Positions 22,301 to 37,300 of a stretch of DNA of 64,000 nt are shown one piece after another. Position 1 is the stretch's first letter; every line of letters starts with the position of its first letter. The position numbers and the translations under genes are program-made. The notes under the pieces were generated by a model. That model was given only the letters and a program-made list of their open reading frames with translations. It ran no database searches and was not told where the DNA came from. The stretch lies in NCBI GenBank assembly GCA_011051655.1, contig DRKS01000008.1, positions 1 to 64,000 on the forward strand. The letters are read 5' to 3'. This DNA comes from Sedimenticola sp. Its GTDB lineage: Bacteria > Pseudomonadota > Gammaproteobacteria > Chromatiales > Chromatiaceae.

Positions 22301-25300
22301 TTCCGAATTCTTCACTCCCCGTCTTTGGTGTGCTGAGCGCCAGGTCAAGATCAAAGCCGGCCGACCAGCTACCGAAATCGGCGTCCGGCCGCGCCATGCT
22401 GTCGTATCGGCGTCGCAACTCAAACGACACAGCTCCCAGATCGAGCGTCCTGTCGATGCGCTCTTCGGTGAACCGCCCCTTCTTCTCATCACCGTTGATC
22501 TCGACTACCACCTCGGTGCGGACGAGCCGTCGCCCGATGTCAGCGGCAGTCAACCTGAGTCTATAGAACCCGTTGAGGAATCTGCCGGTATCGAGAACAC
22601 CGAGAACGCCGCTTACAGGATTGTCACCCGAACCAACCCGGGCCAGGACCCTGTCGGAATCAATCTCCATCAAATCCAACTGCCAGTAGTCCAGGTTCTG
22701 ATCCGCGACGACCCCGGTGATGTCCGCGCGGCCTTCAAGGAAACCGTAGGACAATCCCGGATCGAGCGAAATATCCGGCGCCGTGCGATCCTCCGGATCA
22801 CGCACCTTGAGTTCGAGAGACTGTTCACCCTCATAGCCATCGGCGTCAATGGCAGTGGCCCGCAATCCCACCTTGCCCGGTGAATCCGGAGTGATCACGG
22901 CACGGCCCTTGGCATCCAGGGTGGTTTCCACATCATCTACAAACAACCTGATACCCGCAATGTCCGACAAGCTGTCTGCAACTACCTGCACCAGTACCGG
23001 TTGTCCGGGCACTGCCGGGAAGCTGGGCGTGAGCTCGATTCGAACAACAGGAGGAATCGGTTCGAGGCTGGCGCGCATGATGATGGTCTGGCGTGCCTTC
23101 TGGTCGCCGTCGTTGGCGATAAAGGTGACGTAGTAATCGCCCGCCTGGCCCGGCCCGGGGGTCCAGGTCACTTCACCCGTTGCGGCGTCGAGTTCGGCGC
23201 CTTCCGGCAGGTTCAAGGCTTCAAAAGTGATCTCGTCACCATCGGGATCCGAGGCCTCGAGCGTGAAGCGCTTCTCTTCGCCGATCAGGAAGGCACGATC
23301 GGAGGCAAAGAGCTCCGGCGGGCGGTTGACATTGGCGATGGAGATCGTGACCTCGAGCAGATCGCTGCCGCCGAACGGGTCCTGGGCCGCAAAGGTGACC
23401 ACGTGGTCACCAGACTGATCATACCGGGGAATCCACTGGAACTGGCCGGTTTCCTCGTTGAAATTGGCCCCCTCCGGGAGACCGGAGACAACCGAAAGCG
23501 CAACCAGATCACCGTCCGCATCATCGGCCACCACGGTGAAGCGCATCTCGGCCCGGTCACGCCCGAGCTGGGTCACCATCGGAATGAAGACCGGATCGCG
23601 GTTCTCTTCCGCGATGGTCAGCGACACCGTCTCGGTGGAGGACTTGTTGCCGTCGCTCACCGTGATGTCGATGTCGTAGGTGCCGCCCTGTGTCGGCGTC
23701 GGCTTCCAGGCAAGACGGCCCGTCTCACGGTCGAAGCTGGCGCCGCGTGGCAAATTCGCAGCGGAGAAGGTCAGCTTATCGCCGTCGGCATCCGAGGCGC
23801 CGAACGTCACGTCGAGCTGCGCGTTTTCCTTGCCGGAGATCTCGCCGACAGGATCGAGGATCGGCGCGGCATTGGTGGTGCGCACGGTCACGCCGAACTG
23901 GAGCAACGTGGTGGCGGGCGCCGTCAGGCCGGAGTTGCCGGTGTCGGTGGCCGAGACTTCGGCCGTATAAGTCCCGACCTCGCCGGCGGCCGGCGTCCAT
24001 TCGAGCACGGCGCGGCCATAGATCAGCGGATCCATGGTCAGCACGGCGCCGTCGGGCAGGCCGGCCAGTACGAAGGTCAGGTCGTCCGCATCCAGATCCG
24101 AGGCGTTGAGCTCCAGGATAAAGGTCTCCCCCACCACGGCCATCACGTCGCCCTGGTAGGCGAATTGCGGCGGTTCGTTGTCCGACAGCACGTCGATGAC
24201 GAAGGTGTAGAGCGCACCGCGTTGCACCCCCTGCCCACCGCCGTCATCATGCGCTATCAGGCTGACCGCGTGCTCTCCACGATCGCCTACGCCTGGCTCG
24301 AGCCGGATAACGCCCGTGCCGTCGCCGTTGTCGGTGAAAGTGATGAAGTCGGGTAGAGGCAAACCCGGTTGCTCGTTACGCAAAAGCAGGGTCAGTGGGT
24401 CACCATCCGGGTCACCGGCGGCAACGGGCACTTCGAGGATTTCACCGCGTGAGACCGTGATGTTGTCAACGGGCGCAAGAGTCGGTGAGAGGTTCAGTTC
24501 CAGGACCTCGATCTCGACCGTCTCTTCCACGGTCAGCGGCACCCCCGTCTCGGCGCCATCATCGGTGGCGCGGAAGGTAATCTGGTAGGTACCGGCCTGT
24601 TCAGGGCCGGGCGTCCAGACCAGTTCCCAGGTATCTTCATCGAAGCTTGCCCCGTCGGGCAGGCCCTCAACCACCTCAATTTGTACCGTCTTGGGCACAT
24701 CGGGTGGTTCGATATATTCACCACTGCCGTTACGATAACCGGGCTCATAGAACGGGTTATCGGGATCACTCGCAAAAGCCCGCAGCCGGAACTGCTGTCC
24801 CTCGTACGTCCTCAGGCCGTCGAAGTGATCGAAAACGGGGGCGCCATTGGCCGCCAATACCTCGATGTTCATGGTATCCATGGCCACCCCGGCGCCATCG
24901 GAGACCGCAAACATCACCTCATAGGTGCCGGCCTGGGTATAACCCGGCGTCCAGTCGAATTCACCGGTCGCCGCATTCAAGGTGGCTCCGAACGGCAGCG
25001 AGTCATTGAATACGCCGAACGAGAGCGGCGTGCCCGGCTCTGCCTCGGCAACAAGGTTGAACCGAAGCCGGTCGCCTTCGGTAACCGTCTGGTCACCAGG
25101 CACCCGCAGTACGGCCGGCCGCACACCTTCACTGATCAGAACGTCGACGACCGCTGCAACCTCGCGCAGACCGTCAGAAGCGCGCACGGTGAGCCCGTAG
25201 GTCCCGGCCTGTTCGTATCCAACGTTCCAGGACAGGATTCGGCGGTCCGGATCATAGCTTGCGCCCTGAGGCAGATCATCGATCCAGGTCACTACATCAT

Positions 25301-28300
25301 CGGCATCCGGGTCTGAGGCGACGATCTCGAGTTCCAACAGATCCCCTTCAGTCCCCCGGATGGAAGTGGGCATGCTGATGAAGGCGGGAGCCCGATTGCC
25401 GCCTTTGACATCCAGGACGAAACGCTGTATCCCCACGGCGCCGCGGCTGTCAAAGGCCTGGATTACAACCGGGACCGAGTCCGGGGCGTTCGCGGTCGGG
25501 GTCCACATCACCTCACCCGTCGCGGCATCGATCGTCATGCCGTCGGGCCCGGACAACTGGTGATAGATAACGGTCTGCGCATCAGGATCTTCGGCTCTGG
25601 CGGCATAAACGAATTCCTCGCCGACGGCAGCCTCGCTGGGCGCTTCGCTGACAAAGCGGGGCGCCTGGTTGGGCGTGGCTCCGGCCAGAACCCCGGTCGA
25701 GAACAGAACACGCTGACGCCCGGGCGTTCCAATCGAAATCGTCTCACCGGCGGTGCTCTCACCGGGCGCCAGCCGACCATCAGGCGGCAGCGTGTCGGAC
25801 AGATCGATCAGCCACAGCCCCTGCTCGGTCCTGCCCGCCACATCTTCCGGCAATCCGGCATAACCGCGGATGGGGTCGAGCGTCATCAAGACCGGGAGGA
25901 CGATATCAGTCTCCGACCGGTTGGTGAGCGAGACATCGTATGACAGGGTGCCCAGCGCACGATTGAAGCGTGTTGATCCAAAGTCGATGTCGACGATCGC
26001 GGTCAGATCATCAATGCCTTTGAACGTAGTGGTGTAATCCTCACCCATCCGCAATCCGTAGGCCGAAGTCACCGTTGATGCAACGGTCAGGGTGTAGGTA
26101 TCGGGCAGAAGATTGCCGATCTTCAACAGGGCGGTACGGGAGCCGGCGTCATACAGGACCGCAACAGGCTTGTATTCACCTGTCTCCTCACCAACAAGCA
26201 CGTAATTGTCCCGGTTGACGACGGATGCAGTCGAGGTCGGATCGCCGGCAAACATGTCCTGATCGAAACGCACGGTCAGTACCGACAAGGGCAGTGGCAC
26301 CGTCGCCTCACTGGGTGGATTCGTTGCCACTACCATGGGCGCATAGGCCGGGGAGATGACGTCGACCTGGTTCGACTGCGACAGCAATACACGTCCGTCG
26401 CTTGTGGTAATGACCACGTCTCCACGGGTCCCTCCCCTGGCCACGTCCACCAGACGCCGTGTCGCCTGGTCGATCATCGTGAGGACCGAGCCCTCGGCCA
26501 CCTCCCCGGTATCGGAGATGGGGCCGGTGTTGTGGGAGACGAAGATCAGGTCCTCGATCGCAGTACCAAGCCGGCCGAAGGCGAGGCTGTCGATCTTGCT
26601 GTCGAAGGTGTATTCGATTTGCGCCCGCTGCCGCTCGTTGAAGCTGACCACCTGCGTGCGATCCGGCCAGGTCACGGCCCAGAGCTTGCCGTAGTTGTCG
26701 AATGCCAGCGAGCCGATGCGCAGGTTCTCGTCACGGCTCCACTGCGTGAACTCCTCGGTTGCCGGGTTGAAGGTCACGATGCCGGAATTGGTGCCGACAT
26801 AGATCAGCCCGGTGGCCTCCTCGATGGCCAGCCCCATGGTAATGCCTTTGCCATACCGGGCGATGATTCCGCCCGTGGCGGCATCGAGCTTCAGCAGGGC
26901 GCCGCCGCCGGTGGTGGCCCAGAGATTGCCACCGGCGTCCTCGGCCAGGTTGAAGACCGGCACATCGAGGGCCGCAAAGAGCGCAGCCGGGTCTTCGGCG
27001 CTGCCGCCCTGCTGGCCGAACTTGTAGAGCGTGCCACGGTTCAGGCCGCCGGAGACGAGATAATCGCCGTCGGAAAGCTCCAGCAGCGCCATCGGTGCGA
27101 TGCCGCCGTTGGAGGCCGGCACATCCGTTGCGAAGCTTTGCGCCACGAAAGGCCGCAGTACGCTGTCGAATTCAGACGGACGCGAGAGCGGATCGGCGCT
27201 CGGCACGAGTTCCTCGGCGATGGCGAACAGCGGATTGGATGAAGGCTCCGGTGTCGGCTCCGGCGGACGGCCGAAGTTCGGCGGCGTGGTGCCCTCCACG
27301 GTCGCCGGGGCGCCGAGGTTGACCGGCGAGCCGTCGGACGTGACGGTGGAGCCGTCACGCGGCTCCTCGCGGTTGCCTGCAACATCGGTTGCCAGCGCCA
27401 GAAACTCATACTCTTTGCCCGGCTCGCCTTCGAAAATCTCCACACCCTCGGCGGACTCCACCCGCCGCTGCCAGATCCTGAAGTCACCGCCGTCCTCCGA
27501 GACGTAGAGCGTCACGTGCCTGACGCCCGAGCCGCCGGCATCGTCTTCGGACGACCAGCGCACTTCGATATCGTCCGTCCCTTCGATGGTCGAAACGTCC
27601 AGTGACGTGACTGGCGCCGCGCCGTCGACAACCTGGATCAGCTCCAGCGTCTCCTCGGGCGCCGCCGTGTCGAAAAGCACGCGCGCCTGCGAGGAAATCC
27701 GCGTGCCGGTTTCCACGTCCTCGGCCGGGCGCACGGTATAGGCCACGAAGCCGGCGCCCTTGCCGCCCTCGCTGTTGGGCGGCAAGAGGCCGCGTGAGCC
27801 GTCCTGGATCTGCTCGCCGGTAAGCGGGTCGATCGCCTGGATCACCCAGCGGGCCGAAGCCGGATCCTGGTAGAGGTCGATACCGGCGGAGATGCGCACC
27901 AGAAAGCCAAGGGTGTCGGTGAAATCGATCTCGTCCTGGTAGAACCAGCGGCCGTCCGGGACATCGATGGTGATGTCGCCGATCTTGATGTCACCCAGTT
28001 CGAAGCTGCGCGGATCGAGGTCGGTATCGAGCTGGGTGACGATTTCGATACGGTTGGCGTGCTGGGTCGCCCGGGCGTCGTTTTCGAACTTGATGGTGTA
28101 AGGCAGGCGCTCCCGGGACGGCAGCCAGCCTTCCGTGTCGAAGGTCTGCGGGCCGATCAGCGAGGCGAGCCGCCCCGAGTTCGCCGGATCGGCGAAGTAA
28201 TCCGAGAAGTCGAGCGGCACGAAGTCTTCGCCATCCACCGGTCCGGGCGCGCCGCTGATCAGGAAATCCTCCGGCAGCGCAGCACCCCGGTCCTCGAAGG

Positions 28301-31300
28301 GCACCCAGGGGCTGAAGATGCGCACGGCCTCGAAATTCGTCTGGTTGGACAGGCCCAGATCGTAATCCTCGAATTGAGGCAGCGCCGGGACCGGGATTTC
28401 GCCGATACGGCAATCGCTCCGCCGCTCCTCCCAGTACTCGATGTCGGCCATGAGGGTATCGTCGTTGCCGTAGAGCGTGCGGAGCTGCTCGAAGAAGCCG
28501 AGGATATCGGCGTCCGAGCGGATATCGGCCCCGGCCGGTCCGAACAGGATGCCGGAGGCAAGGGTCGCCATCAGCGACAGGATTTCCTGGCGCTCCCGCA
28601 GCGGCGGCGTATCGCCCTCGTCACGCAGGATGCCCGCCTGTTCGAGGCCGGCGAGGTAGAGTTCAACCCAGGTGTCCGGGTCACCCGCCAGCGCGAGCAG
28701 CGCGCCGGGCGCGTCGTCGCTGGCCAGTATCGCATCGCGCAGATCGAGCGCCTCCTGGGTCTGCTGGGCGACGAACTCGTCCCGCGTCATGGAGGTCGAG
28801 GCCGCGAAGATGTGAAAGCGGAACGGGATGAAGGGAATCTCGCAGCTGCTCGGCTTGGCGGCGTTCTTGTTGTAAAGATCCTCGAACGGGAAGTTGGCGA
28901 GCGCCGCTCCCAGCCCCGGACTGACCTCGGTGGCCTTTTCGACAACCGCATCGAACCAGTCGCCGATGGCGCCCTCTCCGCCTTCTTCGAGGATCGGATC
29001 CAAGTCCGGCAGGACCGACGCCATGCGGGCCCGGAAGGCGTCGAAAGCCTCATCATGCAACTCCCGCAGGCCCGGATAGGTCGAGATATTGAAGCTGAAG
29101 CCGGCGAAGCCGTCCGCCGGCAGGTCGAACAGGTAGCCCTTGGTGGTCAACTGGCCATTGGTGTTGACGATGCTCTCGAGCCCCGCCCAGAAGATGTCCT
29201 CGTTGGGCGTGCCGGCAGCGCCGTCCGGGGTGCCGCGCACGTTGGTGAAGAACTCCAGGAACGGGAGGCCGTACACATAGGGGTTCAGGTGCAACTCGGG
29301 CACGCCCACCTCGAAGAAGGTGTACGGTGCATCGAGGTTGTTCAGGTTCTTCAGCGCCACCGAATAGGTCTCGGTCTCGCCGGGCAGGATCACCCGGCTG
29401 CCGCCGATGCCGATGGTCACATCGCCCTCGACGGCCCGCTCCACGAGGTAGCGGTAGGGCAACACGGCCTGGGCGCCGGAGGGATTCGTGACCTGGATGT
29501 CGTACAGGCCCTTGGGCGCATCCGTCAGATCCCAGATGGCGATGATCTCGGTGGAGTCCACCACCTTCCAGTCGACCGGCGAGAATTCGGCGATGTTGGG
29601 CCGCACCAGCTTGACGGTGGCGTTCTCGGCGAATTGCGCGCCCTTGATCTTGGTGGTGACCCACTTCGAGGCACCGCCGCGATCGCTTTCCACGCTGGTG
29701 ATCACCAGCGGCAGGAGTTCGGCCAGGAGCGTGATGTCCGTGCCCCCGGGGGGGCCGGAGTAATTGCGCACGGAGAGGTAATAGACCCCAGGCTCGGTGT
29801 CCGGCACCACGGCGACGAGATCGCTCGACAGCGGGCCCTCATAGGTCGCGTCGAACAGGTTCGGCGAGGGCAGCGCATCGTGGCGCAGGAAGATCTCATT
29901 GTTGGCCGTCGGGTCGGAGGAGACGAGGGTCACCCTCAGGGTCTCCTCGGGCGGCACCTCGATCCGGTAGAGGCGCTCCTTGCCCCGCCCCAGGTTGACC
30001 GTGAGCGGCGTGCCCAGCAGGAGTTCGTCCACCGCCACGTCCAGCACATCGGCGCTCGCCGTCGTATTGTTCGCATCGTTAACGTCTTCAAAGACCTGGT
30101 TGAAGATATCGGTGCGCACGATGACCCGGTAGCCGCCCGGCGTGGATGCCGGCATCGTGGTCTGGAGTTCGAGGGTGTAGCTCTCGCCCGGCGCCAGGGA
30201 ACCGGCATACTGCGCGCGGCCGATGGGGCGGTCGGTCAGGTCCCAGGTGCCGTCCTCGGACAGGAACACGCTGTCCGACCAGCGGCCCTCTGCGGCGACG
30301 TCATCGGAGCTGTTGGTCACTGTCCAGCGGATGGTGACCGGCTCGCCGGCCCGCGCATTCGCCGGGAGTTCGATCGAGGATACCTGGATATCCGTCGGCG
30401 GCGGCAGCTCCACGATCATCGGCACGTCGGAGCGGCGGTCGTTGTCGGCCTCGTTCTCACCCTCGTAGACCACGCCCTTGCCGCCGTAGCGGTTTGGATC
30501 GGTGACCACGAAGACGTAATAGGCCTCGGTCGGCAGGTCCGTGGGCACCGAGTAGGTGCGCGAGACGTCATAGCTTTCGCCGGCGGCAAGGCCCCCGGTG
30601 TGACGGATCGAGCCGATGAAGCGGTCGGCCTTCAGGTCGAGGAACTCGTCCCGCGACAGGTACACCATGTCATCCCAGGCGGCCTGCTGGAAGGGCACAT
30701 TGCCGCCAATGTTGGTAACGGTGTAGTCGACATCGAACTCCTGCCCGCGCACCGCGCGCAGCGAGGCGTCGAGGGATGTCACCTGGAGGTTCGGCGGCAG
30801 ATAGGGTGATATCGTCACGGCCTGAGAGGTCGTGTTGTTGCCTTCGCCCTGGAATTCGCGCACGACGCCGTTGGCCACCCCTCCCAGGCCGCGCAGCCGG
30901 GGCGAAATGGTGGATTTGGCGTAGCCGCTGTCGCTGAGATCGCTGTCCGCGACGGCCAGGATACGGTAGTCGCCCTCTATCTCGAACGGCAGGGTGACCG
31001 TCACGGTGGCGGTATAGCTTTCTCCCGGCGCCAGCGCTCCTGTCCGCCTGTGCTCGGCCCGGATCTCCTGCTGACCCTCCTCGCGGCGCAGCAGGAAGTC
31101 GCCCTCGTCCAGCGACGGGTCGAGGGACAGATAGACGCGGTCCACCCAGGCGTCTTCGCGTGTCTCCCGGTTGCCGACGTTCGTCACCTCGAAGGTGATA
31201 TCGACGGTCTGGCCGGCCGACAGGCTGGCGGGCACCTGCAGGTCGGTCACCTGCAGGTCGGGCTCGGCATAGGTCACCGGCAGATCGGCGCGCAGCATCG

Positions 31301-34300
31301 CACCCGCCGGGTCCTCGAAGGCATACTGCTTGTGGCGACCGATGTTGCCGTCGTAGGAGCCGCTTTTCTCCGGCCACCTGCGGAACTGCTCTTCCAGACC
31401 CGCCCCGGTGTTGGTGAAGACGTAGATGAAGTAGTCGCCCTCGATTCCGGGCGGCAGCGTGGCCTCGAAGGTACGGGTGTAACTCCGGCCTCCCTCGAGG
31501 GGCGTCGCATTGGAGATGTGCTCGGTGCGCAGCAACGTGGCGCGGCCCTTGATGAAGGTCGGATCCTTCGACAGCCAGATCTGGTCGATCCAGTACTCGG
31601 TGCCCGGCCAGACGGCGGTCTCGCTGTCGTTCAGGACCGTGTAGCTGATTTCCACCTTTTCACCCGAGTAGGCCCCGGCGGGCGGAACGATCTCGGCGAC
31701 CACGAGGTTCGGCTCGGGTGAGGCGACGCTGGTCGCCTCGGTATCGAGGTTGTTGCTCAGGTCGGTGTCACCCTGCTGGCTAACTTGGGCGATCAGATAC
31801 TTGCCGTCGAGGCCGGGCGGCAGCACGAAGTTCCGGGTGAAGCTCGCCACGCCGCCCCCGGCGGGGATTGTCTCACCGCCGAAGCGCCCGAGATGCCATC
31901 TCTCCAGCCCCGAGGCATTCAGCGAGGCCGTCTCGGTCAGGTAGAGATCGACGACGTATCCGCTCGCCGGGCCGTCACCGTTATTGGTCAGCGTGTAGCT
32001 CACCTCGTAGGCGTTCTGGCCATCCACGCCGGCGGTCGATGCGGGTGTGACGGCATCCACCACGATGCCCAGCTCCGGATAGACCACCGGCGGCGGATTG
32101 CCGATGATCTGGATCACTTCCTGGCCGATGAGGTCGGAGCCGCCGGCCTTGTAGTTGTTCGAGTTGATCTCGTTCGGGTCGTCCTCGTTGACGTTGACCG
32201 CCAGGGTGTCCTCCAACAGCGTGGCGTAAGGGTCGACCCAGGGGGTGATGTAGTAATTGCCGGAGACCAGGTTGTCGGGCAGCGTCACCGTCTCCTGCCG
32301 GTCGTAGCCGGCGCCGACCTCCAGGATGCCGCCGTTGTATTGCAGCGTCTTCAGCAGGATATCGCCCTGGCCCGGGTGAGGCCGGTTCTTGTCCAGCGTG
32401 AGCCAGATCTGCTCGGTCCAGGCGCCGAGGTTGGTGGCCCCGGCGCCACGGTTCGTGACCGTGTAGTTCACGGTGACCTGGTTGCCCTCGAAGGCCTGGA
32501 ACGGCGTCACCACATCGTGAACCACCAGATCCGCAAAGGGGATGGGCTCGATGTAGAGCTCGTGCACGCCGAGGTTGTTGTTTTCGTTCGGCCATTCGGC
32601 CACGGCGTTGCCGCTGTCGGTGTTGACGAGCAGGTAGGCCGTACCGCGGAACCGTTCCGGCACGCGGAAATCCACCTCTTGACTGAGGTAGCTCTCGCCG
32701 GAGCCAAGCGCCGCCTCGTTCGAGAAGGAGCCGAGGCGGATATCATCGTAGGAGATCTTGTCATCGAGCGAGAGATAAACGCTGTCCTTCCAGTTGGGCG
32801 TGGTGGTGGCCACCGGCCCCTGGTTGATAACCGTCCAGCGCAGTGAGCCCGTAGCACCCGCGGTAAGCTCGCCCGGCGCCTGGAAACCCGACACCTGGAG
32901 GTCGGGCCTGGGCAGGACGGTCACCAGCACCTGGGCGTCGGCGCTGCTTTCGTTGTCGTCCTCGTTGTTGTGCTCGTAAACCTTGTTGTCGTAATCGGTG
33001 ATAACGATCAGGTCATAGCGGTTGTTGGTCTGCTCCGGCAGCACCACCTGCTCACGGCGGGTATAGCTCGTGTTCGCCTGCAGCGGGCCGTTGAACCTGT
33101 AGGAGCCGATCAGGATGTCCCGCTCGTTGGCGGCGGTGTCCGAGTTGCGCAGATAGAGCCGGTCGGTCCAGGAGCCCTCCGCCGGGCCGGTGCCGTCGTT
33201 TTTCACCGTCCAGGTAACGTCGATGGCGGAGCCTTCCGGCGCCTCGGCGGGCGCCGTGACGCTGGTGACGATCAGGTTCGGCGGCGGGCTGAGCGAGACA
33301 TCGACCTCGTTGGAGACGCCCTTGTTGCCGTCGTCGGTGAAGACGAACTCGTAGGGGGCGTTGTAGCGCGTGGGAGTGTTTGCCCCCGGAACCTCGACGA
33401 AGAAGTAGGCCGGACCTTCCCAGCCCTCGGGCAATGTCACCTGTGCTTCACGGACATAGTTTCCGTTCGGCGCAATGAAGCCGATATGGTCGAATCTGCC
33501 CATGTATATCCGGCCCGCGCCATCCGGATTGTCGGCCAGGTAGACCCGGTCGTCCCAGCGGGAGGTGCTGGTCAGTCCGATCCCCCGGTTTTCCACCGTC
33601 CAGCTCAGCGTCACGGGCTGGCCCGATTGCGCGGTATCCGGCGCAGTCACGTTCGTCACGACCAGGTCCGCGTATGGGATGGGGGCGACATCGAAGAAGC
33701 CCTGCAATGCCAGGGTGTTGTTGGCCTCCAGTTCATTCTCGAATACCGCGTTATCGGCATCCGTGGTGACGTAGAGGGTGAAGCGGCCGTTCATGCCGGG
33801 CGGCATGTAGAGGGACTCGGTCCGTGAATAGGTCTCGCCCCGGGCAAGTCCGCCGGCGTGGGCGAAACGGCCCAGTTCGATGTCGTCGCTGTCGCCGATG
33901 ATGTCGTCGGCGGAGACGAAGATGCGGTCCACCCATGTATCGGTGATCCCGGCGCCGGTGCCGTTGTTCGCCACCGTCCAGCTGAACTCGATCCGGGCCG
34001 GGTCGTCCACGGTCAGGCTGGGTGCGACCACCTCGGTCACCACCAGGTCGGCGTAAGGCGCAAGCGCGATCTGCAAGGGGGCGGCCGCGACATTGTCATC
34101 CTCGCCCGCCGGTTCGACGACCGTATTATCCGCATCCGTCTCCACAAGGACGAACCAGGCCCCCGACACCTCGATGGGGATGTCGATATCGAGGGAGGCC
34201 ACCACGCGCGCGCCCGCGGCAAAGGGCACGGCGGCGCCGGCGGGGCGCTCCGCCAGCAGAATGTCGCCCGCATCCAGCGTTTCGTCCTGGCTCAGCCAGA

Positions 34301-37300
34301 CCCGGTCGGTCCAGCCACTGGTGACGGCGCCCGCCCCGGCGTTCTCCACCGACCAGTCGAGGCGCACGCTGTCTCCGGATTCGAACGGGCCGTCCGAAAG
34401 GCTCAGCTCCGGCACCGTCAGGTTCGGGTAGCGAAGGCCGACCGGGTCGTCCGCGGCCGTGTTGTCCTCGCGCCCGCCCTCGAACACATCGGAGAAGCGG
34501 TCCGTCCGCACGGCGATCTGGTAGTCGTTCTCGGCAATGTTCCCGGGGATGGTCACCTGCACGGCAACCTCGTAGCTCTCCCCCGGATCAAGGTCGAAGG
34601 TCCGCTCGACCAGGGCCAGCCTGCGGCCACCGCCCAGGCCCGGCCCCGTGAGCAGCACCTCGTCTCTCCAGGGGGCGCGGGCGGTTGCCTCCCCGGCGTT
34701 GGTGACGGTGTAGGTCACCTCCGTGGCAAGACCGGGCACGATGGCATCCGGGCCACTGACGGTATCGACCCGGAGATCGGGCGCCGGCGCCGGCGCCAGC
34801 CTGAAGGCGGTCACGGTGGCGCCTTCGTTCGGCGCCGCCCCGATACCCTCAAAAACAGCGCCGTTGGCGTTGGTCTCCACAACCACGAAGAAATCGCCCA
34901 CGTAGCCCGGCGGAAGCTCTATCTCTTCCGAGCGCGAATAGCTTGAACCCACGGCCAGGTCGGATTGATGCACATAGCTGCCGAGGGTGACCACAGCCCC
35001 GGCAACGGTGCCGTCGGTGGAGAGATAGACGCGGTCTGTCCAGCCACCGGCAGGCGCAATCAGCGCATCCGGGCCCTCGTTGGCCACCCGCCAGCCGACG
35101 GTGACCGTCTCACCGGCCGTTTTGGCCGAGACCGGACCCACCACTGCCTGCACCGTCAGATCCGAATAGGGGGAGCTAAGGGAGATCGCCGCTGCATCAA
35201 CGTTGTCGGCGCGGGTGTCGGGTTCGACCACCACCTGGTCTTCGTCGGTTGACACCAGCAGGTAGGCATCGCCCTCGATGCCGACCGGGATCCGGACATC
35301 GGTGGTCACCGCGTAATCAGCGCCCCGGGCCAGGCCGCCGGCGTGCTCGATGGCCGCGAGCAACTCGTCCGAGGCATCCAGTACGGCATCGGAGGAGAGG
35401 TAGACCCGGTCGGTCCAGGCGCTGGCCAGGGTGTCGCGGTCACCCGCGTTGGTGACCCGCCAGGAGACCGGCGTGGTCTCGCCGCCGCGGGCCGCGCCCG
35501 GCACGCCGGTAATGGTCGCAACCAGGTTGGGATAGGGACGTGCCACCGAGGTGACCTCGGTGAAATTGGAGTTGTTGTTCTCGGCCGTGGAGGCGCTGAT
35601 GCCGTCGCGGGCCTCGATCAGGCTGGAGCGGTAACCCAGGTCGCGGTCGGCCTCGACCTCCACGCGGATGACGCCGACGCCGGCGGAACCATCCGGCAGG
35701 TTCAGCGTAACGGTCCGGGTGCCCTCCTCGCCCGGCGCCAGGGGCATGTCCTGAACGGCCACCTCGACGAGGTGCAGCGTCTGGCCCGTGGTCAGGTTGC
35801 GCACCCGCACCCGGTCGAACCAGTTGCCCGGCGTCGGCGCGGCCCCCTCGTTCCGGGTCGTCCAGCTGATCGTCAATGCCCCGCCGGCCTCCGGCGCGGC
35901 CTCGGCCACGCTGACCCCGGTCACGACCAGGTCAGGCGCTGAATTGATGGTGGCGCGCGTGGTGTTGTTGGCCTCGGCGTCCCCCGCCAGGTTGGTTTCG
36001 AAGATCTCACCGAGCGCATCGACAATCACGTCGAAGCGATAGACGCCGGTGGTATCCAGCCCTCCGGGCCAGCCGAATTCCACGCTGCGCGCGACCGACT
36101 GGCCGGCAAGTATCGGATCGGTGGTCTCCCGCAGGTCGAGGCTTTCGACAATACGCCCGGTCGAGGTGTTGGTGACGATGAGCCGCTCGGTCCAGGGCGC
36201 ACTGGCGTCCTTGGTGCCCTGGTTGGTCAGGGTCCAGCCGACGGTGACGGCCTGGCCGGGCAGCCAGCCCGCGGCCGGCGTCACGGTCAGATCCGTGGCG
36301 ACAAGATCACTGTTTGGCGCAAGTTCGGTGACAAAGTCGAGCTCGGCTCCGTTGTTCAGCTCCCCGGTGCCATCGGAGTTCCGCTCGATGACGTCATTGC
36401 TCACGTCGGCCCGCAGGGAAAGCCGCAGGTCGCCTACCGAGATCACCCCCGGGGGCAGGGTCAGTGTCGTGCTGCCGGAGACTGTTCCATCCTCGGCAAT
36501 GGCGTTGGCGCCCGAGGCATCGGTGGGCACCACGACATCGGCCAGCACCGCGCCGGTGTCCACACGCCGGATCGTAAGCCGCGTATCGAAGGTGGCGTCG
36601 ACCGGCGCATTGCCGCTGTTGCGCAGCACCCAGCTCACGTCGACGGCGCCGCCGGAAAGGATGGGGGCCGGCGTGTCGATAGTGAAACTGTCCACGGTCA
36701 GGTCCGGCGCCGGCTCGCCGTCCAGCCCGGCCAGGACAATCGGCTCGGTGATGGGGTTGGCGTAGATATTGAAGCTGTAGGCGCGGGTCTCGGGGTAATC
36801 CCGCCGGCCTTCGATCAGGACCGTGTAGGTGCCCGTCTCCTGGAGGGTGGTCGTGTCCTGGTCTTCACTGAAATAACGTTCCAGGATTTCGCGACCATAG
36901 GGATCGAGCACCCGCCAGTAGGTGCGCGAATTCCCGTTGACCACATCGAAGAAATAACGATCTCCCGCCTTTCCCTCGAAGGTGTAGACATGGGTCTCCG
37001 AGCCGGGTGCAAGCTGTCCCGAGACGGGCGTGCCGATGGTAATCGGGGTGGCGTCCGCGTAATCCAGCACTTGCAGGGAGAACGCACCTGTGGCGCCGGA
37101 GTTCGCATACACGGTCAGGGAATACTCCCCCGGCGCCAGCGGCCCAAAGAAAGGCGGGTAGGAAATGCTGTCCGCATCGCTCGAGGTAAAGGCGCGCGTT
37201 GAGACCTTGCCCCATGGCCCGCGCAGCAGCCAACGGAAATTTCCGTTGTTGGGTGACTGGACGTCGACATAGACCTTCGCGCTGTCGGTCAGCGAGAAGG

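Noticed and set aside
10980-30809. Long plus-strand open frames antisense to the giant gene, for example 10980-14171, 14538-16895 and 28059-30809
   Set aside because: Their translations are Gly/Arg/Asp/His-rich without domains or signal peptides, and they mirror the GC-rich codons of the repeat modules on the other strand.
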